From: Chersky-840 sp050011815
GTDB lineage: Bacteria; Actinomycetota; Acidimicrobiia; Acidimicrobiales; UBA8190
Direction of reading: 5' to 3'
Length of the DNA stretch: 64,000 bases
Assembly (NCBI GenBank): GCA_050011815.1
Contig: JBEKIJ010000003.1
Span: 131,609-195,608, forward strand
Shown here: piece by piece, positions 15,878 through 25,106 of the stretch
Position numbering within the stretch: position 1 is the stretch's first letter
How the letters are laid out: every line of letters starts with the position of its first letter
Translations under genes and position numbers: made by a program
Notes under the pieces: model-generated
Told to the model about the DNA's origin: nothing
Database searches by the model: none
What the model saw: only the letters and a program-made list of their open reading frames with translations

Positions 15878-18370
15878 ATGGGCGACCCGCTTGTGGGGGA
15901 ACAGGCGATGTTCGAGGGGGGGGAAAAGCCTCTCTTCAATTTCATCGTCCCTGACGAGCTCCTCGCCGCCGCGGTCAGCAAGAGCCGCGACAAGGCGGCC
16001 GTCGCCGACGTCGCCCTCATGCCCGGCACCGGCGAGGGCAAGCCTCCCCCGCTCATGGGGATCCTGCGCGAAGGCGGATTCTCGCCCCTGGTCCTGCTCA
16101 CGGTGTCCGCCATGGTCACCGACACCATCGTCAACGGGATCGGCATCCTCTCTCCCAACATCAAGGACTCCTTCCACCTGAGCGGTGTCGGGATCGGTGC
16201 CGTGATCTTCGCCGGCGCCGTGGCCCAGATCGGCTGGGGCATGCCGGTGGCGGTCTTCGCCGACCGGGGCAGCCGGAAGAACGTCGCCGCGATCACCCTG
16301 CTGGTCTTCTCGGCCACGGTCCCCCTCATGGCCATCGTGCACAACGTCTGGCCCTTCGTCTTCCTCTATCTCCTGGCGGCCATCGGCCTCGGGTCGAGCG
16401 ACACGGTGCACAACGCCTACCTGGCCGACGCCTATCCCACCCAGGCGCGGGCGCGCATCTTCGCCTGGCACAACATGAACGACCCGATCTCCCAGACCGT
16501 CGGGATCCTCCTCGTGGGCTACATCGCGGCGGCCGCCCACAACTGGCGGTGGAGCCTGGGCCTGGCGCTCATCGGTGTTCCCGTCGCCATCGCCACGTTC
16601 TTCATCCGGGAGCCCGAGAAGGGGGCCAACGAGTCCAGCCACATCCTCAAGGCCGCCGGCATGGACATCGAGACGGAGCAGGAGAACGCCCCCAAGGTCC
16701 TCCTCGGCGCGGCGGTGACGCGCCTGCTGCGGATCCGGTCGCTCTACTACGAGCTCGTGGCCGTGGCCATCCTGGGCTTCGCCGGCACCGGCATCCCCCT
16801 GTTCGGGTCGCTCTACTACCAGCACCGGTGGAACCTGGGGATCGCACAACGAGCCGACGTCTTCTCGATCATCGGCCTGTCGGCTTTCCTCGGGCTCCCC
16901 GTGGCCTTCTTCGTCGGGGACCGGCTCTTCCGACGGGCCCCGGAGAAGCCCCTCATCCTGGCCGGCATCTGCATCGCCCTCTTCGGCGGCCTCTACAGCC
17001 TTTCTCTGTACATGCCCCATCTCTGGATCGTCGTGGTCCTGCAGTTCCTGGCCCAGTCGGCCACCGCTCCCTTGTCCATCTGCATCTTCCAGACCCTGGC
17101 GGCCACCGCCCCGCCCGAGATGCGGGCCATCTGCTTCGGCCTGTTCGGTGTCTACGCCCTGGTCTTCGGTGGGTTCGCGGGCGGCATCCTGCTGGGTGCC
17201 GTTGCCGACTCCACCAGTTACACCACGGCGCTCACGCTCATCGGCCCGGTCTGTCTGGTGGGCGGGGTGCTCCTTCTCTTCGGCTCACGCTTCGTGCGGG
17301 GCGACATCACCCTCGTCATCGAGGACGTCCTCGAGCGCTACGCCGAGGGGAAGCGGCGCCAGTCGGGCGGGGAGATCCCCGCCCTGCAGATCCACAACAT
17401 GGACTTCTACTACGGGAACCAGCAGGTCCTCTTCGACGTGAACCTGGAGGTCCCCGAGGGCGACATCGTGGCCCTGCTCGGGACCAACGGCGCCGGCAAG
17501 AGCACCCTGCTGCGGGCCGTGGCCGGCCTCGACCACCCCCACCGCGGCGTCATCCGCATCTTCGGCACCAACTGCACCTACCTCGAGCCCGAGCAGATCA
17601 TCGACCTCGGCGCCGCCCTCCTGGTGGGGGGGAAGATGACCTTCCCGGGCCTGACCGTCCGGGACAACCTCCGCATCGGGGGCCACTCCTTCCGCCGGGA
17701 GACCCCCCGGGCCAAGATGGCGCTCGACGACGCCATCGGGTTGTTCCCCGAGCTCGAGTCCCGTCTCGATCAGCCCGCGGGCACGCTGTCGGGTGGCGAG
17801 CAACAGATGCTGGCCCTGGCCCGGGTCATGATGAGCAAACCCCGCCTCCTCATGATCGACGAGCTCGCCTTCGGCCTCGCTCCCATGACCGTGGAGCGCC
17901 TCATGGACATCGTCCGCCGGGTGAACGCGGACGGGGCCACGGTGATCCTCGTCGAGCAGTCCGTCAACCGCGCCATGACCCTGGCCGAGCACGCCTTCTT
18001 CCTCGAGCGGGGCGAGGTCCGGTTCGACGGCTCGATCACCGACCTCCTCTCCCGGGACGACCTTCTTCGCCCCGTCTTCCTGGCCAGCGTGGGCTCGGCG
18101 CTCGGCAACGGGGCCACGTCCCCCAACGGGGCCACGTCGACCAACGGCGCTCCGACCGGCGCCACCGACAGGGCCACGAACGGACCCGCCGCGCCCACCG
18201 CGCCCACCGCGCCCACCGCGCCCGCCGCGCGGGGGCCCGCACCTACCACCGCGGCGCCGAGCGCCGACGGGTTGTGGGTGGCGGGACCCGGTCCGTCGGC
18301 GACACCCCCGAGCGAGGGAAGGGACGAGGGAAGGGACGAGGGAGGCGCGCAGGAGGGTGGACCGACATGA
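15878..18370 (+). CDS. MFS transporter domain fused to LivF-like ABC ATPase
   Basis: The 830-aa product joins two transporter families. Residues about 70-480 form a 12-helix MFS domain, with GSRKNVAAITLLVFSATVP after helix 2 resembling the MFS loop motif and FGGFAGGILLGAVADSTSYTTALTLIGPV near the end. Residues about 505-750 are a LivF-type ABC ATPase: GTNGAGKST (Walker A), a LSGGEQQMLALARVM signature, LLMIDELAFGLAP (Walker B, with the usual Glu-Pro replaced by Glu-Leu) and a VEQSV switch. A Thr/Pro/Ala/Gly-rich tail of about 75 aa follows. The ATPase half should pair with the permease encoded next, whose ATG overlaps this stop (ATGA). What the MFS half does in an ABC importer is unclear. ATG at 15908, preceded by GGGGGAA, is an alternative start. 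Confidence 0.85.
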   Translation: MGDPLVGEQAMFEGGEKPLFNFIVPDELLAAAVSKSRDKAAVADVALMPGTGEGKPPPLMGILREGGFSPLVLLTVSAMVTDTIVNGIGILSPNIKDSFHLSGVGIGAVIFAGAVAQIGWGMPVAVFADRGSRKNVAAITLLVFSATVPLMAIVHNVWPFVFLYLLAAIGLGSSDTVHNAYLADAYPTQARARIFAWHNMNDPISQTVGILLVGYIAAAAHNWRWSLGLALIGVPVAIATFFIREPEKGANESSHILKAAGMDIETEQENAPKVLLGAAVTRLLRIRSLYYELVAVAILGFAGTGIPLFGSLYYQHRWNLGIAQRADVFSIIGLSAFLGLPVAFFVGDRLFRRAPEKPLILAGICIALFGGLYSLSLYMPHLWIVVVLQFLAQSATAPLSICIFQTLAATAPPEMRAICFGLFGVYALVFGGFAGGILLGAVADSTSYTTALTLIGPVCLVGGVLLLFGSRFVRGDITLVIEDVLERYAEGKRRQSGGEIPALQIHNMDFYYGNQQVLFDVNLEVPEGDIVALLGTNGAGKSTLLRAVAGLDHPHRGVIRIFGTNCTYLEPEQIIDLGAALLVGGKMTFPGLTVRDNLRIGGHSFRRETPRAKMALDDAIGLFPELESRLDQPAGTLSGGEQQMLALARVMMSKPRLLMIDELAFGLAPMTVERLMDIVRRVNADGATVILVEQSVNRAMTLAEHAFFLERGEVRFDGSITDLLSRDDLLRPVFLASVGSALGNGATSPNGATSTNGAPTGATDRATNGPAAPTAPTAPTAPAARGPAPTTAAPSADGLWVAGPGPSATPPSEGRDEGRDEGGAQEGGPT

Positions 18371-20418
18371 TGGCGGTGTCGATCCCGTCGTCGGTCGTCA
18401 TCGAGGGAGCCATCCTCGGACTCAACTACGGCCTGTTGGCGACGGGACTGGTGTTGATCTACCGGACCAACCGGGTGATCAACTTCGCTCAGGGCCAACT
18501 CGGTGTTGTCGCCGCGGTGTTCCTCGTCAAGCTCTACTACGACTACGGGATCAACTACTGGGCCGCCCTCGTCGCCGCCCTGGTGCTCGCCGCCGCGGTC
18601 GGGGCGCTGTCGGAGCTGTTGCTCCGTCGGCTCTTCAACCGGCCCCGGGTCATGGTCATGGTGGCCACCATCGGCCTGTCCCAGGTGCTCTTCCTCTTTA
18701 CCCTGTTCCCCTTCATCCGGCCCAAGAAGCTCTTCCGGGCCTTCCCGGTCCCCGTCGACTGGTCCTTTCACATCGGGACCTTCCTCTTCCCCCCGGGCGA
18801 GGTCGTCACCCTCATCGTGGCGCCCATCGTGGCGCTCGGACTCGCCGCCTTCATCCGGTTCTCGCCCTGGGGCCTCGCCATGCGGGCCTCGGCCGAGAAC
18901 TCGGAGTCGGCCCGGTTGTCGGGGGTGTGGGTCCGGCGGACCTCCACCGTGGCCTGGACCCTGGCCGGGGCGTTGTCCGCTTTCACCGCCATCCTGGCCT
19001 CGCCCAGCCAGACGAGCACGCTCACCGAGGTGCTCAGCCCGGGCCTCTTGCTCCTGGCCCTGCTCGCCGCGTTGATCGGGGGCATGGTCAGCCTGCCCGT
19101 CGCCTTCGTGGCCGGCATCGGCATCGGCATCGTCCAGGACCTGCTCCAGTGGAACATCACCAACCCCACATCGGGGTCCGCCACCGTCGAGCTCGTCATC
19201 TTCTTGCTGCTGCTGCTGGCCCTGCTGGTCCGGGCTTCGTCGCTGCAGAAGGGGACGCGCACGGCGGAACGGACGTCGTGGACGACGGGGACCCTCGGCT
19301 TCCGGAACACCGGTGACGCCCTGCGAAAACGGGTGGGGACGACCGGCGTGATGGCGACGGTGGTGGTGGCCGCCCTGCTGCCCCTCGTGCTGGACGTCGG
19401 TCATTCGTTCCTCATGTCCCAGATCTGCATCTACGGCGTGATCGCCCTGTCCCTGACCGTCCTCACCGGCTGGGCCGGCCAGGTCTCGCTGGGCCAGTTC
19501 GGGCTGGTGGCGGTGGGGGCGGACATGGCCGCCCACCTGGGCGGCAGCGTGCCGCTCATCCTCCTGCTCCCCTTCGCCGGCGTGGTGACCGGGATCGTGT
19601 CGATGCTCGTCGGCCTCACGGCCCTGCGCATCCGCGGTCTCTACCTGGCCGTGAGCACGCTGGGGTTCGCGCTGTTCATGCAGACCTCGGTCCTGGCCAC
19701 CTCGTGCTGGACCGTGCCCCTGATCCACCGGACCATCTGCTCGGGCCTTCCCGACCCCCAGTCCACCTTGATCTCCCGACCCACCTTGTTCGGACTGGGA
19801 CTCTCGTCGGAACGGGCCTTCGCCTGGTTCTCGCTCGCCGTGCTCATCGTCTCGGTCCTCATGGTCCGGCTGTGGCGCGACCGGGGCATCGCCCGGCGGT
19901 TGATCTCGGTGCGGGACAACGAGGTGGCGGCGGGCTCGGCCGGCATCCCCGTGGTGCGGACCAAGCTCATGGCCTTCGCCCTGTCGGGGTTCATGGCGGG
20001 CTACGCCGGGGTGTGCTTCGCCTTCGCCACCGAACGCTTCAGCACCGACACCTTCGACCCCACCATCTCCATCCTGGTGGTCTCCATGGTCGTGATCGGC
20101 GGGATCGACGCCATCCCCGGTGCCGTCCTCGGCGCCCTCTACCTGGTGGGCCTGCCCGCCATCTTCGGGGCCTCGACCACGGTCCAATTCCTCACCAGCG
20201 GGTTCGGGCTCATGGCCTTCATCCTCTACCTCCCCGGCGGGATGGCCGAGGTCATGCACCGGTTCGGTGACCTCGTCACCGCCGGGGTCGTGCACCTCCA
20301 GGCCCGGTGGCGAGGCGACTCGTCGTCGCCACCCGAGGCACCCCACCCCATTGCCACCATCGACCCCGTCACCGGGAAGCTGACCGAGAAGGGCGCGGTC
20401 GCCGAGGTGAGCTCGTGA
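18367..20418 (+). CDS. Fused LivH-LivM branched-chain-type ABC permease
   Basis: The 683-aa protein is two permeases in one chain. Residues 1-290 are LivH-like: GLNYGLLATGLVLIYRTNRVINFAQGQLG is the diagnostic start, and MRASAENSESARLSGVWVRR is the EAA-like cytoplasmic loop. Residues about 335-640 are LivM-like: LTVLTGWAGQVSLGQFGLVAVGAD, then SVRDNEVAAGSAGIPVVRTKLMAFALSGFMAGYAG. The family imports branched-chain amino acids, but members also carry urea, amides, aromatic acids and other solutes; the surrounding sugar genes suggest a carbohydrate or sugar-derived ligand. The ATG overlaps the preceding stop, with AGGAGG about 10 nt upstream, and its own stop overlaps the GTG of livG. Fusion of both permeases fixes their 1:1 ratio. 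Confidence 0.9.
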   Translation: MMAVSIPSSVVIEGAILGLNYGLLATGLVLIYRTNRVINFAQGQLGVVAAVFLVKLYYDYGINYWAALVAALVLAAAVGALSELLLRRLFNRPRVMVMVATIGLSQVLFLFTLFPFIRPKKLFRAFPVPVDWSFHIGTFLFPPGEVVTLIVAPIVALGLAAFIRFSPWGLAMRASAENSESARLSGVWVRRTSTVAWTLAGALSAFTAILASPSQTSTLTEVLSPGLLLLALLAALIGGMVSLPVAFVAGIGIGIVQDLLQWNITNPTSGSATVELVIFLLLLLALLVRASSLQKGTRTAERTSWTTGTLGFRNTGDALRKRVGTTGVMATVVVAALLPLVLDVGHSFLMSQICIYGVIALSLTVLTGWAGQVSLGQFGLVAVGADMAAHLGGSVPLILLLPFAGVVTGIVSMLVGLTALRIRGLYLAVSTLGFALFMQTSVLATSCWTVPLIHRTICSGLPDPQSTLISRPTLFGLGLSSERAFAWFSLAVLIVSVLMVRLWRDRGIARRLISVRDNEVAAGSAGIPVVRTKLMAFALSGFMAGYAGVCFAFATERFSTDTFDPTISILVVSMVVIGGIDAIPGAVLGALYLVGLPAIFGASTTVQFLTSGFGLMAFILYLPGGMAEVMHRFGDLVTAGVVHLQARWRGDSSSPPEAPHPIATIDPVTGKLTEKGAVAEVSS

Positions 20419-21341
20419 CCGACCCCGGCACCACCGACTCCCCCACCCTCACCGACGAGGACAGAGAGTCGAGGCCCCCCCGCAAGAGAGTCCGGGCGCA
20501 AGGCCCCGCCCGCCTCGACATCACCGACCTCGTCGTCTCCTTCGGAGGGTTGCTCGCCCTCGACAAGGTCACGGTGTCGGTCGAGCCGGGCACCATCGTG
20601 GGGCTCATCGGGCCCAACGGGTCGGGCAAGACCACGCTCCTCGACACCGTCTCGGGGCTCGTGACCCCGGCGGAAGGTTCGCTCGCCCTCGACGGCGAGG
20701 ACCTCGCCGACTTCCTCCCCGAGGAACGGGCCGCCCTCGGGCTCGTCCGGTCCTTCCAGGACTGTCGGCTCTATCCCGAGCTCACCGTCCAGGACACCCT
20801 CTTGCTCTGCGAGGACGCCCGCCAACGCGTCAGCGTCCTCTCGACCACCTTGCAACTCCCCTGGGCCCGGCGCACCGAACGGGACAAGCGGCGGTCCATC
20901 GATCGCGTCATCGGCTCCTTCGGCCTCGAGCGGTTCCGCCATCACCTCACCGGACATCTCTCCACCGGTACCCGTCGCGTCGTCGACCTGGCCTCGATCG
21001 TCCTGGCCGGCCCCCGCCTCCTCCTCCTCGACGAGCCCACCGCCGGCATCGCCCAGCGCGAGGCCGAGGCCTTCATCCCCCTCCTCCAACAGCTCCAGGA
21101 GGTGACGGGGTCGACGATCCTGCTCGTGGAGCACGACGTCCCCCTCGTCTTCGAGTTGTGCTCGACGGTGATCGTCATGCAGACCGGCTCGGTGGTGGTG
21201 TCGGGAAGCCCCGACGTCGTGCGCGAGGACCCCCGGGCCCTGGCCGCCTACCTCGGCGCCAGCGACGCGGCCCTGCACGTCACCGGCCCGGCCCGCCGGG
21301 ACCGCGACGTCGGTGCGGGTCCGGATGCCGGTGCGGGCTGA
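20415..21341 (+). CDS. LivG-like ABC transporter ATPase
   Basis: The 308-aa ATPase completes the importer. About 35 polar residues precede the domain. SFGGLLALDKVTVSVEPG leads to Walker A GPNGSGKTT, the Q-loop region SFQDCRLYPELTV, Walker B LLLLDEPTAGIA and the switch VEHDV. The signature is degenerate: LSTGTRRVVDLA in place of LSGGxQ, common among LivG proteins (LSYGxxR). The GTG start overlaps the permease stop by GTGA. The stop is 4 nt from the converging dioxygenase reading frame. Together with the LivF-like half of the fusion protein it gives the two ATPases expected for a heterodimeric importer. Confidence 0.88.
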   Translation: MTDPGTTDSPTLTDEDRESRPPRKRVRAQGPARLDITDLVVSFGGLLALDKVTVSVEPGTIVGLIGPNGSGKTTLLDTVSGLVTPAEGSLALDGEDLADFLPEERAALGLVRSFQDCRLYPELTVQDTLLLCEDARQRVSVLSTTLQLPWARRTERDKRRSIDRVIGSFGLERFRHHLTGHLSTGTRRVVDLASIVLAGPRLLLLDEPTAGIAQREAEAFIPLLQQLQEVTGSTILLVEHDVPLVFELCSTVIVMQTGSVVVSGSPDVVREDPRALAAYLGASDAALHVTGPARRDRDVGAGPDAGAG

Positions 21342-21345
21342 CCTC

Positions 21346-22175
21346 TCAGGTGTCCGGCGTGGCCGGCGATGGGCGATGCGGAGGGCGTCGCCGTAGTCGT
21401 CGAGGGCGTAGTGGAGGGTGGCCCGGTTGTCCCAGAAGGCCACCGCACCCTCTTCCCACTTGTACCGGCAGCTGAACTCGGGCCGCTGGCAGTGGCGGTA
21501 GAGCATGTCGAGAAGGCTGTCGCTCTCGACCTTGGAGACTCCCTCGAGGAACCGGGTGAACTGGGAGTTGACGAAGAGGCCGTTGCGGCCCGTCTCGGGG
21601 TGGGTCCGCACCACGGGGTGCGAGACGGGGAAGAGCTTGTCGTGATGGCGACCGTCCCACTCGTAGCCGCCCCGGGCTTCGACATCCGCCGCGAACCAGG
21701 GGTCGTGGTGCCAGGCGATGAGTTGGTCGCACATGGCCCGCACCGGTGCCGCCAGCGCGTCGTAGGCGGCCTGGAGGCTCACCCACATGGTGTCGCCCCC
21801 CACGGCGGGTGCCTCGCGCATGTGGAGGATCGATCCCAGCGGCGGAGTCTGGAGGAAGGTGACATCGGTGTGCCACCACGAGGCCCGGTCCTCCCGGCCG
21901 TCGATGTTCAACACCTCGGGGTTGCCCTCGAGGGAGGGGATGACGGGGTGCGCGGGGGTCACCTCGCCGAACTGCCGGGCGAACTCCGCCTGCACGTCGG
22001 GGGCGAGGTCCTGTCCGGGGAAGAAGAGCACCAGGTGCCGGCACAGCGCGGCGCGCACCTCGGCCACCACGTCGTCGCCCAAGGGACGACTGAGATCGAG
22101 TCCCCGCACCTCGGCGCCGATGTTCGGAGAGATCGCCCTGATGTCGAGACCCGTCGTCATCGTCACGTCGTCCAT
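21346..22175 (-). CDS. TauD-like Fe(II)/2-oxoglutarate dioxygenase, 3' end uncertain
   Basis: The reading frame begins MDDVTMTTGLDIRAISPNIG and follows the TauD/alkylsulfatase family for about 270 residues. ASWWHTDVTFLQTPP holds the His-x-Asp iron ligands, THPETGRNGLFVNSQFT carries the distal His, and WDNRATLHYALDDYGDALRIAHR ends with the Arg that binds 2-oxoglutarate. After that Arg the frame loses family resemblance and has no stop codon until 20226, deep inside livG on the other strand. A one-base shift would end it at 21346 or at 21248. The family hydroxylates sulfonates, sulfate esters, 2,4-D or other acids; here the substrate may be the imported compound. ATG at 22160 is an alternative start. 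Confidence 0.75.
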
Positions 22176-22298
22176 CGTGCCCCAGCGCGGGTGGCACCAC
22201 AACCCCCGCCCGGTCTTCGCGCGGTCCCTCCCCGGTCCCTGCCCGGATCGGCACTGGCGGGGCCGCATATCGTGTGGCCACGGTGGCCTCGGCCGAGG

Positions 22299-22331
22299 CT
22301 AGGCGTGGGCTAGGCGTGGGCTAGGCGTGGG
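22299..22331. repeat. Three tandem 11-nt repeats (CTAGGCGTGGG)
   Basis: Three perfect copies plus a degenerate fourth lie in the spacer between the divergent dioxygenase and binding-protein genes, ending about 30 nt before the latter's ATG. They may affect the promoter or 5' leader of the binding-protein gene. No gene is visible in this spacer. Confidence 0.85.
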
Positions 22332-22363
22332 CTAGGCCGGGCGAGGCAAGGGGAAGGGCGACG

Positions 22364-23893
22364 ATGGCGAGTTCGGGTCCAGCGGCGGTCAAGCGGTCGT
22401 GGCGGCGGCTGCGGCGTCGACCCGTCGGCATGCAGGTGGGTGTCTTCGTGGTCGTGGCCGTCCTCATCGGCGGCGCCGTGTTCGCGGTGGCGGGGACGTC
22501 GTCCCCGAAGAAGTCGGCCGGCGGCAGTGGGGCCAACAGTGGCTCCGACAGCGGGTTGGGACTGGGCAAGCCCAGCGGGGTGGGCGTGAACGAGGCGTCG
22601 ACGAGCACGCGGGGCGTCACCGCCAGCTCGATCAACGTGGTCTTCCCGGTGTCGAACCTGACGTCGTTGGCGTCGAACTTCGGGTTTGCCGGTGACACCG
22701 AGTTCGGCGCCCAGAAGGCCGCCATCCACACCTTCGTCAACGCCATCAACAACGCGGGGGGCATCTACGGCCGCAAGATCAACCCGATGATCGTGAACTT
22801 CGATCCCACCAACGAGGCGGCCATGCGGGCCCTGTGCAAGCAGTGGACCGAGGGGAGCCCTCCGGTGTTCGCCGTGCTCGACGGGCTCGGGTCGTGGACC
22901 GGTGACAACGAGCTGTGCATCACCCAGGAAGGACACACGCCCTTCATCGGGCAATGGACGACGGTGACCAACTGGACCCAGGAGGGCGCCCCCTACCTGT
23001 GGTGGACGGGGCCCGACCAGGCCCAGATCCTCGCCACGGTGGTCCAGTGGGGGAAGACCTCGGGCCTCCTCGACACGACCCACCGGATCGGCATCGTCGC
23101 CGGCGACCGGACCAGCGACCAGGTGGCCCTGCATCAGTACCTGCTGCCGGACCTGGAGCGGGCCGGGTTCACCAACCCGTTGATCGAGACCCTCCCCTCC
23201 AATCCCTCGGACACCTCGGCCACCAACTCGGCGGCTCCCCTGGTCGTCCAGCGACTCAAGGCGGCCGGGGTGAAGTCGGTCATCCCCCTCATCCCCTTCA
23301 ACTCGTTCTTCCCCTTCCTCTCCCAGGAGAACGGCCAGAACTACTTCCCGAAGCTCCTCCTGTCGGACTACGAGTCGTCGATCACGGTCACGCTCGGGCT
23401 CATCCCCATCCCCTACGAGAAGGGGCTCGACCACCAGGAGGGGGTGACCGTCGAGACACTGGGAGGCACCGACGCCCCGACGAGCGTGACCCCCGAGGGA
23501 GGCGGGTACAACGCGGCGGTCCAGAGTTGCTACGAGACGTGGAAGGCCCACAACAAGCCGACCTCGTCGGTGTCGCCCTACATCGAGGAACAGGGACCCA
23601 TCGTGAGTTGGTGCCAGGCCATCCGGCTCTTCGCCGCCGCCGCCCTCGGGGCGGGGCCCCATCTCGACCGGCGGACCTTCGTGCAGTCGATGTCGAGGAT
23701 CCAGAACTTCTCCGGCACCCTCACCCCGACCTTGAGCTTCGGTCCCGACAGGTACGCGGGGCCGACCCAGTACCAGGTCGTCGAGCTCTACAACAACGAA
23801 CCCCCCTCGCCGCTGTGCGTGCCGACGTACACGGGCAAGCCCCAGGGGACGTGCTGGCACGTCGTGCAGAGCTGGACCCCTCTTGCCAGCTGA
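22364..23893 (+). CDS. Periplasmic-binding-protein-type substrate receptor of the ABC importer (Leu/Ile/Val-binding family)
   Basis: The 509-aa protein has a twin-Arg-rich N terminus (RRLRRRPVG) followed by the membrane segment VGVFVVVAVLIGGAVFAVAG. A Gly/Ser linker leads into a type I periplasmic binding fold: INVVFPVSNL, a FVNAINNAGGIYGRKINPMIVNFD segment typical of Leu/Ile/Val-binding relatives, and VAGDRTSDQVALHQYLLPDLERAG. No lipobox Cys follows the hydrophobic segment, so it is probably anchored by the uncleaved helix. It should deliver ligand to the LivHM fusion encoded upstream. Two Cys pairs near the C terminus (CVPTYTGKPQGTC) may form a disulfide. Start ATG at 22364. Its 3' end overlaps the TTG start of the next gene by 11 nt. 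Confidence 0.85.
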   Translation: MASSGPAAVKRSWRRLRRRPVGMQVGVFVVVAVLIGGAVFAVAGTSSPKKSAGGSGANSGSDSGLGLGKPSGVGVNEASTSTRGVTASSINVVFPVSNLTSLASNFGFAGDTEFGAQKAAIHTFVNAINNAGGIYGRKINPMIVNFDPTNEAAMRALCKQWTEGSPPVFAVLDGLGSWTGDNELCITQEGHTPFIGQWTTVTNWTQEGAPYLWWTGPDQAQILATVVQWGKTSGLLDTTHRIGIVAGDRTSDQVALHQYLLPDLERAGFTNPLIETLPSNPSDTSATNSAAPLVVQRLKAAGVKSVIPLIPFNSFFPFLSQENGQNYFPKLLLSDYESSITVTLGLIPIPYEKGLDHQEGVTVETLGGTDAPTSVTPEGGGYNAAVQSCYETWKAHNKPTSSVSPYIEEQGPIVSWCQAIRLFAAAALGAGPHLDRRTFVQSMSRIQNFSGTLTPTLSFGPDRYAGPTQYQVVELYNNEPPSPLCVPTYTGKPQGTCWHVVQSWTPLAS

Positions 23894-25025
23894 CCTCCCC
23901 ACCGACGCAGCAGGCGAGGCACCGTCCTTCGAACTACCGGTGCCGGACCGGAATTATTCGCCCTGGTACTCCTGGATGGTCCGCCTCGGCCGGACCAGGC
24001 ACGTCGATCCGCTGCCTGCCCCCCACCCCGGTGCGGGCGCACCCGGCGCACCCGGCGATCCCGGCTCCGGCGATCCCGGCTCCGACGGGCCCTACGGGGA
24101 GGCGGTGGCGGCGTGGCGGGAGCGGTGCCGGGCCCGGCTCGAGAGGCTCCTCGGGCCCATGCCCGAGAAGGTGGCGCCCCGGGTCGAGAGGGTGGAGTCG
24201 GTCGAGTGCGAGGGGTACCGGCGCGACAAGATCGTGTTCGACAGCGAAGAGATGATGTCGGTGCCGGCGTACCTGCTCGTGCCCCATGGCCGGGGTGGAC
24301 CCGGCCCGGCGGTGCTCGCCGCCCACGGCCACGGGCCGGGGAAGTCCGAGGCGGTCGGGCTCGAGCGGACCGGGACCCCCAACGCCGACTACGCCCACCA
24401 GTTGGCCCGGAGGGGCTATGTCGTGCTCGCCCCCGACATGCGGTGCTTCGGGGAGCGACTCGACTGGAACCCCGAGGATCACTACGCCTGCGACACGAAC
24501 CTCGTCCACGCCGTCATGGCCGGGGTCAACCCGCTGGCCCAGAACCTCTGGGATCTGGCCCGGGCCCTCGACGTCCTCGAGGCCCACCCCCTGGTGGACC
24601 CGGGGCGGATCGGGATGGCGGGCCTCTCCTACGGGGGGACGGTGACCCTGTTCCTCGCCGCCCTCGACGAGCGGGTGGCCGCCGCGGTGGTGAGCGGGTA
24701 CTTCTCCTCGTGGGCCGAGTCCCACAAGATGCCGTGGAACATGTGCGGGTCCCAGGTGCTCCCGGGGATGCTCGGCCAGCTCGAGCACGTGGACCTGGGC
24801 GCGCTGATCGCCCCGCGCCCGCTCCTCATCGAGTCCGGGACCCACGACGACCTCTTCCCGGCGACGGTGGCCGCCGCCGAGGTCGAGAAACTCCGGGCCG
24901 TCTACACCTCCGAGGGTGCGGCGGACCGGCTCGTCCACGACGTCTTCGAAGGTGTCCACGAATGGCATGGCGTCGAGGCCTTCCCGTTCTTCGAACAGTG
25001 GTTGGGGCCTGGCGACACTGCGTGA
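23883..25025 (+). CDS. Alpha/beta hydrolase of the dienelactone hydrolase/acetyl xylan esterase type
   Basis: The 380-aa protein, without signal peptide, has an N-terminal helical region of about 110 residues containing a GAPGAPGDPGSGDPGSDG insertion. A hydrolase fold follows: AVLAAHGHGPGKSE (oxyanion region), GRIGMAGLSYGGTVTLFLAAL with the nucleophile Ser in GLSYGG, ESGTHDDLFPATVA with the acid, and FEGVHEWHGVEAF with the His. Family members deacylate sugars, bile salts or prodrugs. The TTG start at 23883 overlaps the binding-protein gene, so both are probably one transcript; removing acyl groups from the imported sugar is a reasonable guess. A run of 18-nt repeats begins right at its stop codon. 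Confidence 0.8.
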   Translation: MPADLPTDAAGEAPSFELPVPDRNYSPWYSWMVRLGRTRHVDPLPAPHPGAGAPGAPGDPGSGDPGSDGPYGEAVAAWRERCRARLERLLGPMPEKVAPRVERVESVECEGYRRDKIVFDSEEMMSVPAYLLVPHGRGGPGPAVLAAHGHGPGKSEAVGLERTGTPNADYAHQLARRGYVVLAPDMRCFGERLDWNPEDHYACDTNLVHAVMAGVNPLAQNLWDLARALDVLEAHPLVDPGRIGMAGLSYGGTVTLFLAALDERVAAAVVSGYFSSWAESHKMPWNMCGSQVLPGMLGQLEHVDLGALIAPRPLLIESGTHDDLFPATVAAAEVEKLRAVYTSEGAADRLVHDVFEGVHEWHGVEAFPFFEQWLGPGDTA

Positions 25026-25093
25026 GTCGGTGAGGGTGGGTGAGTCGGTGAGGGTGGGTGAGTCGGTGAGGATGCGTGAGTCGGTGAGGGTGC
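25022..25093. repeat. Four tandem 18-nt repeats (GTGAGTCGGTGAGGGTGG)
   Basis: Two identical copies and two with one or two changes start at the stop codon of the hydrolase gene and run almost to the end of the converging lipoprotein gene. The unit has period 18 and no spacers, so it is a minisatellite and not a CRISPR. No hairpin terminator is obvious between these convergent genes. Confidence 0.88.
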
Positions 25094-25106
25094 GGGCGTC
25101 GGTGAG

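Noticed and set aside
17770..20346. 858-codon open frame antisense to the transporter operon
   Set aside because: The product is a low-complexity Glu/Asp/Gly/His string, whereas the + strand reads as ABC permeases and ATPases with all motifs.
9705..22175. Naming the locus a sulfoquinovose pathway
   Set aside because: The reductase, aldolase and dioxygenase families would fit, but there is no recognised sulfoquinovosidase, isomerase or PfkB-type kinase, and the GH4, FGGY and LarA genes are not diagnostic. Kept only as one hypothesis to test.
25022..25093. CRISPR-like array
   Set aside because: The 18-nt units are contiguous with no spacers and there are no cas genes; it is a minisatellite.
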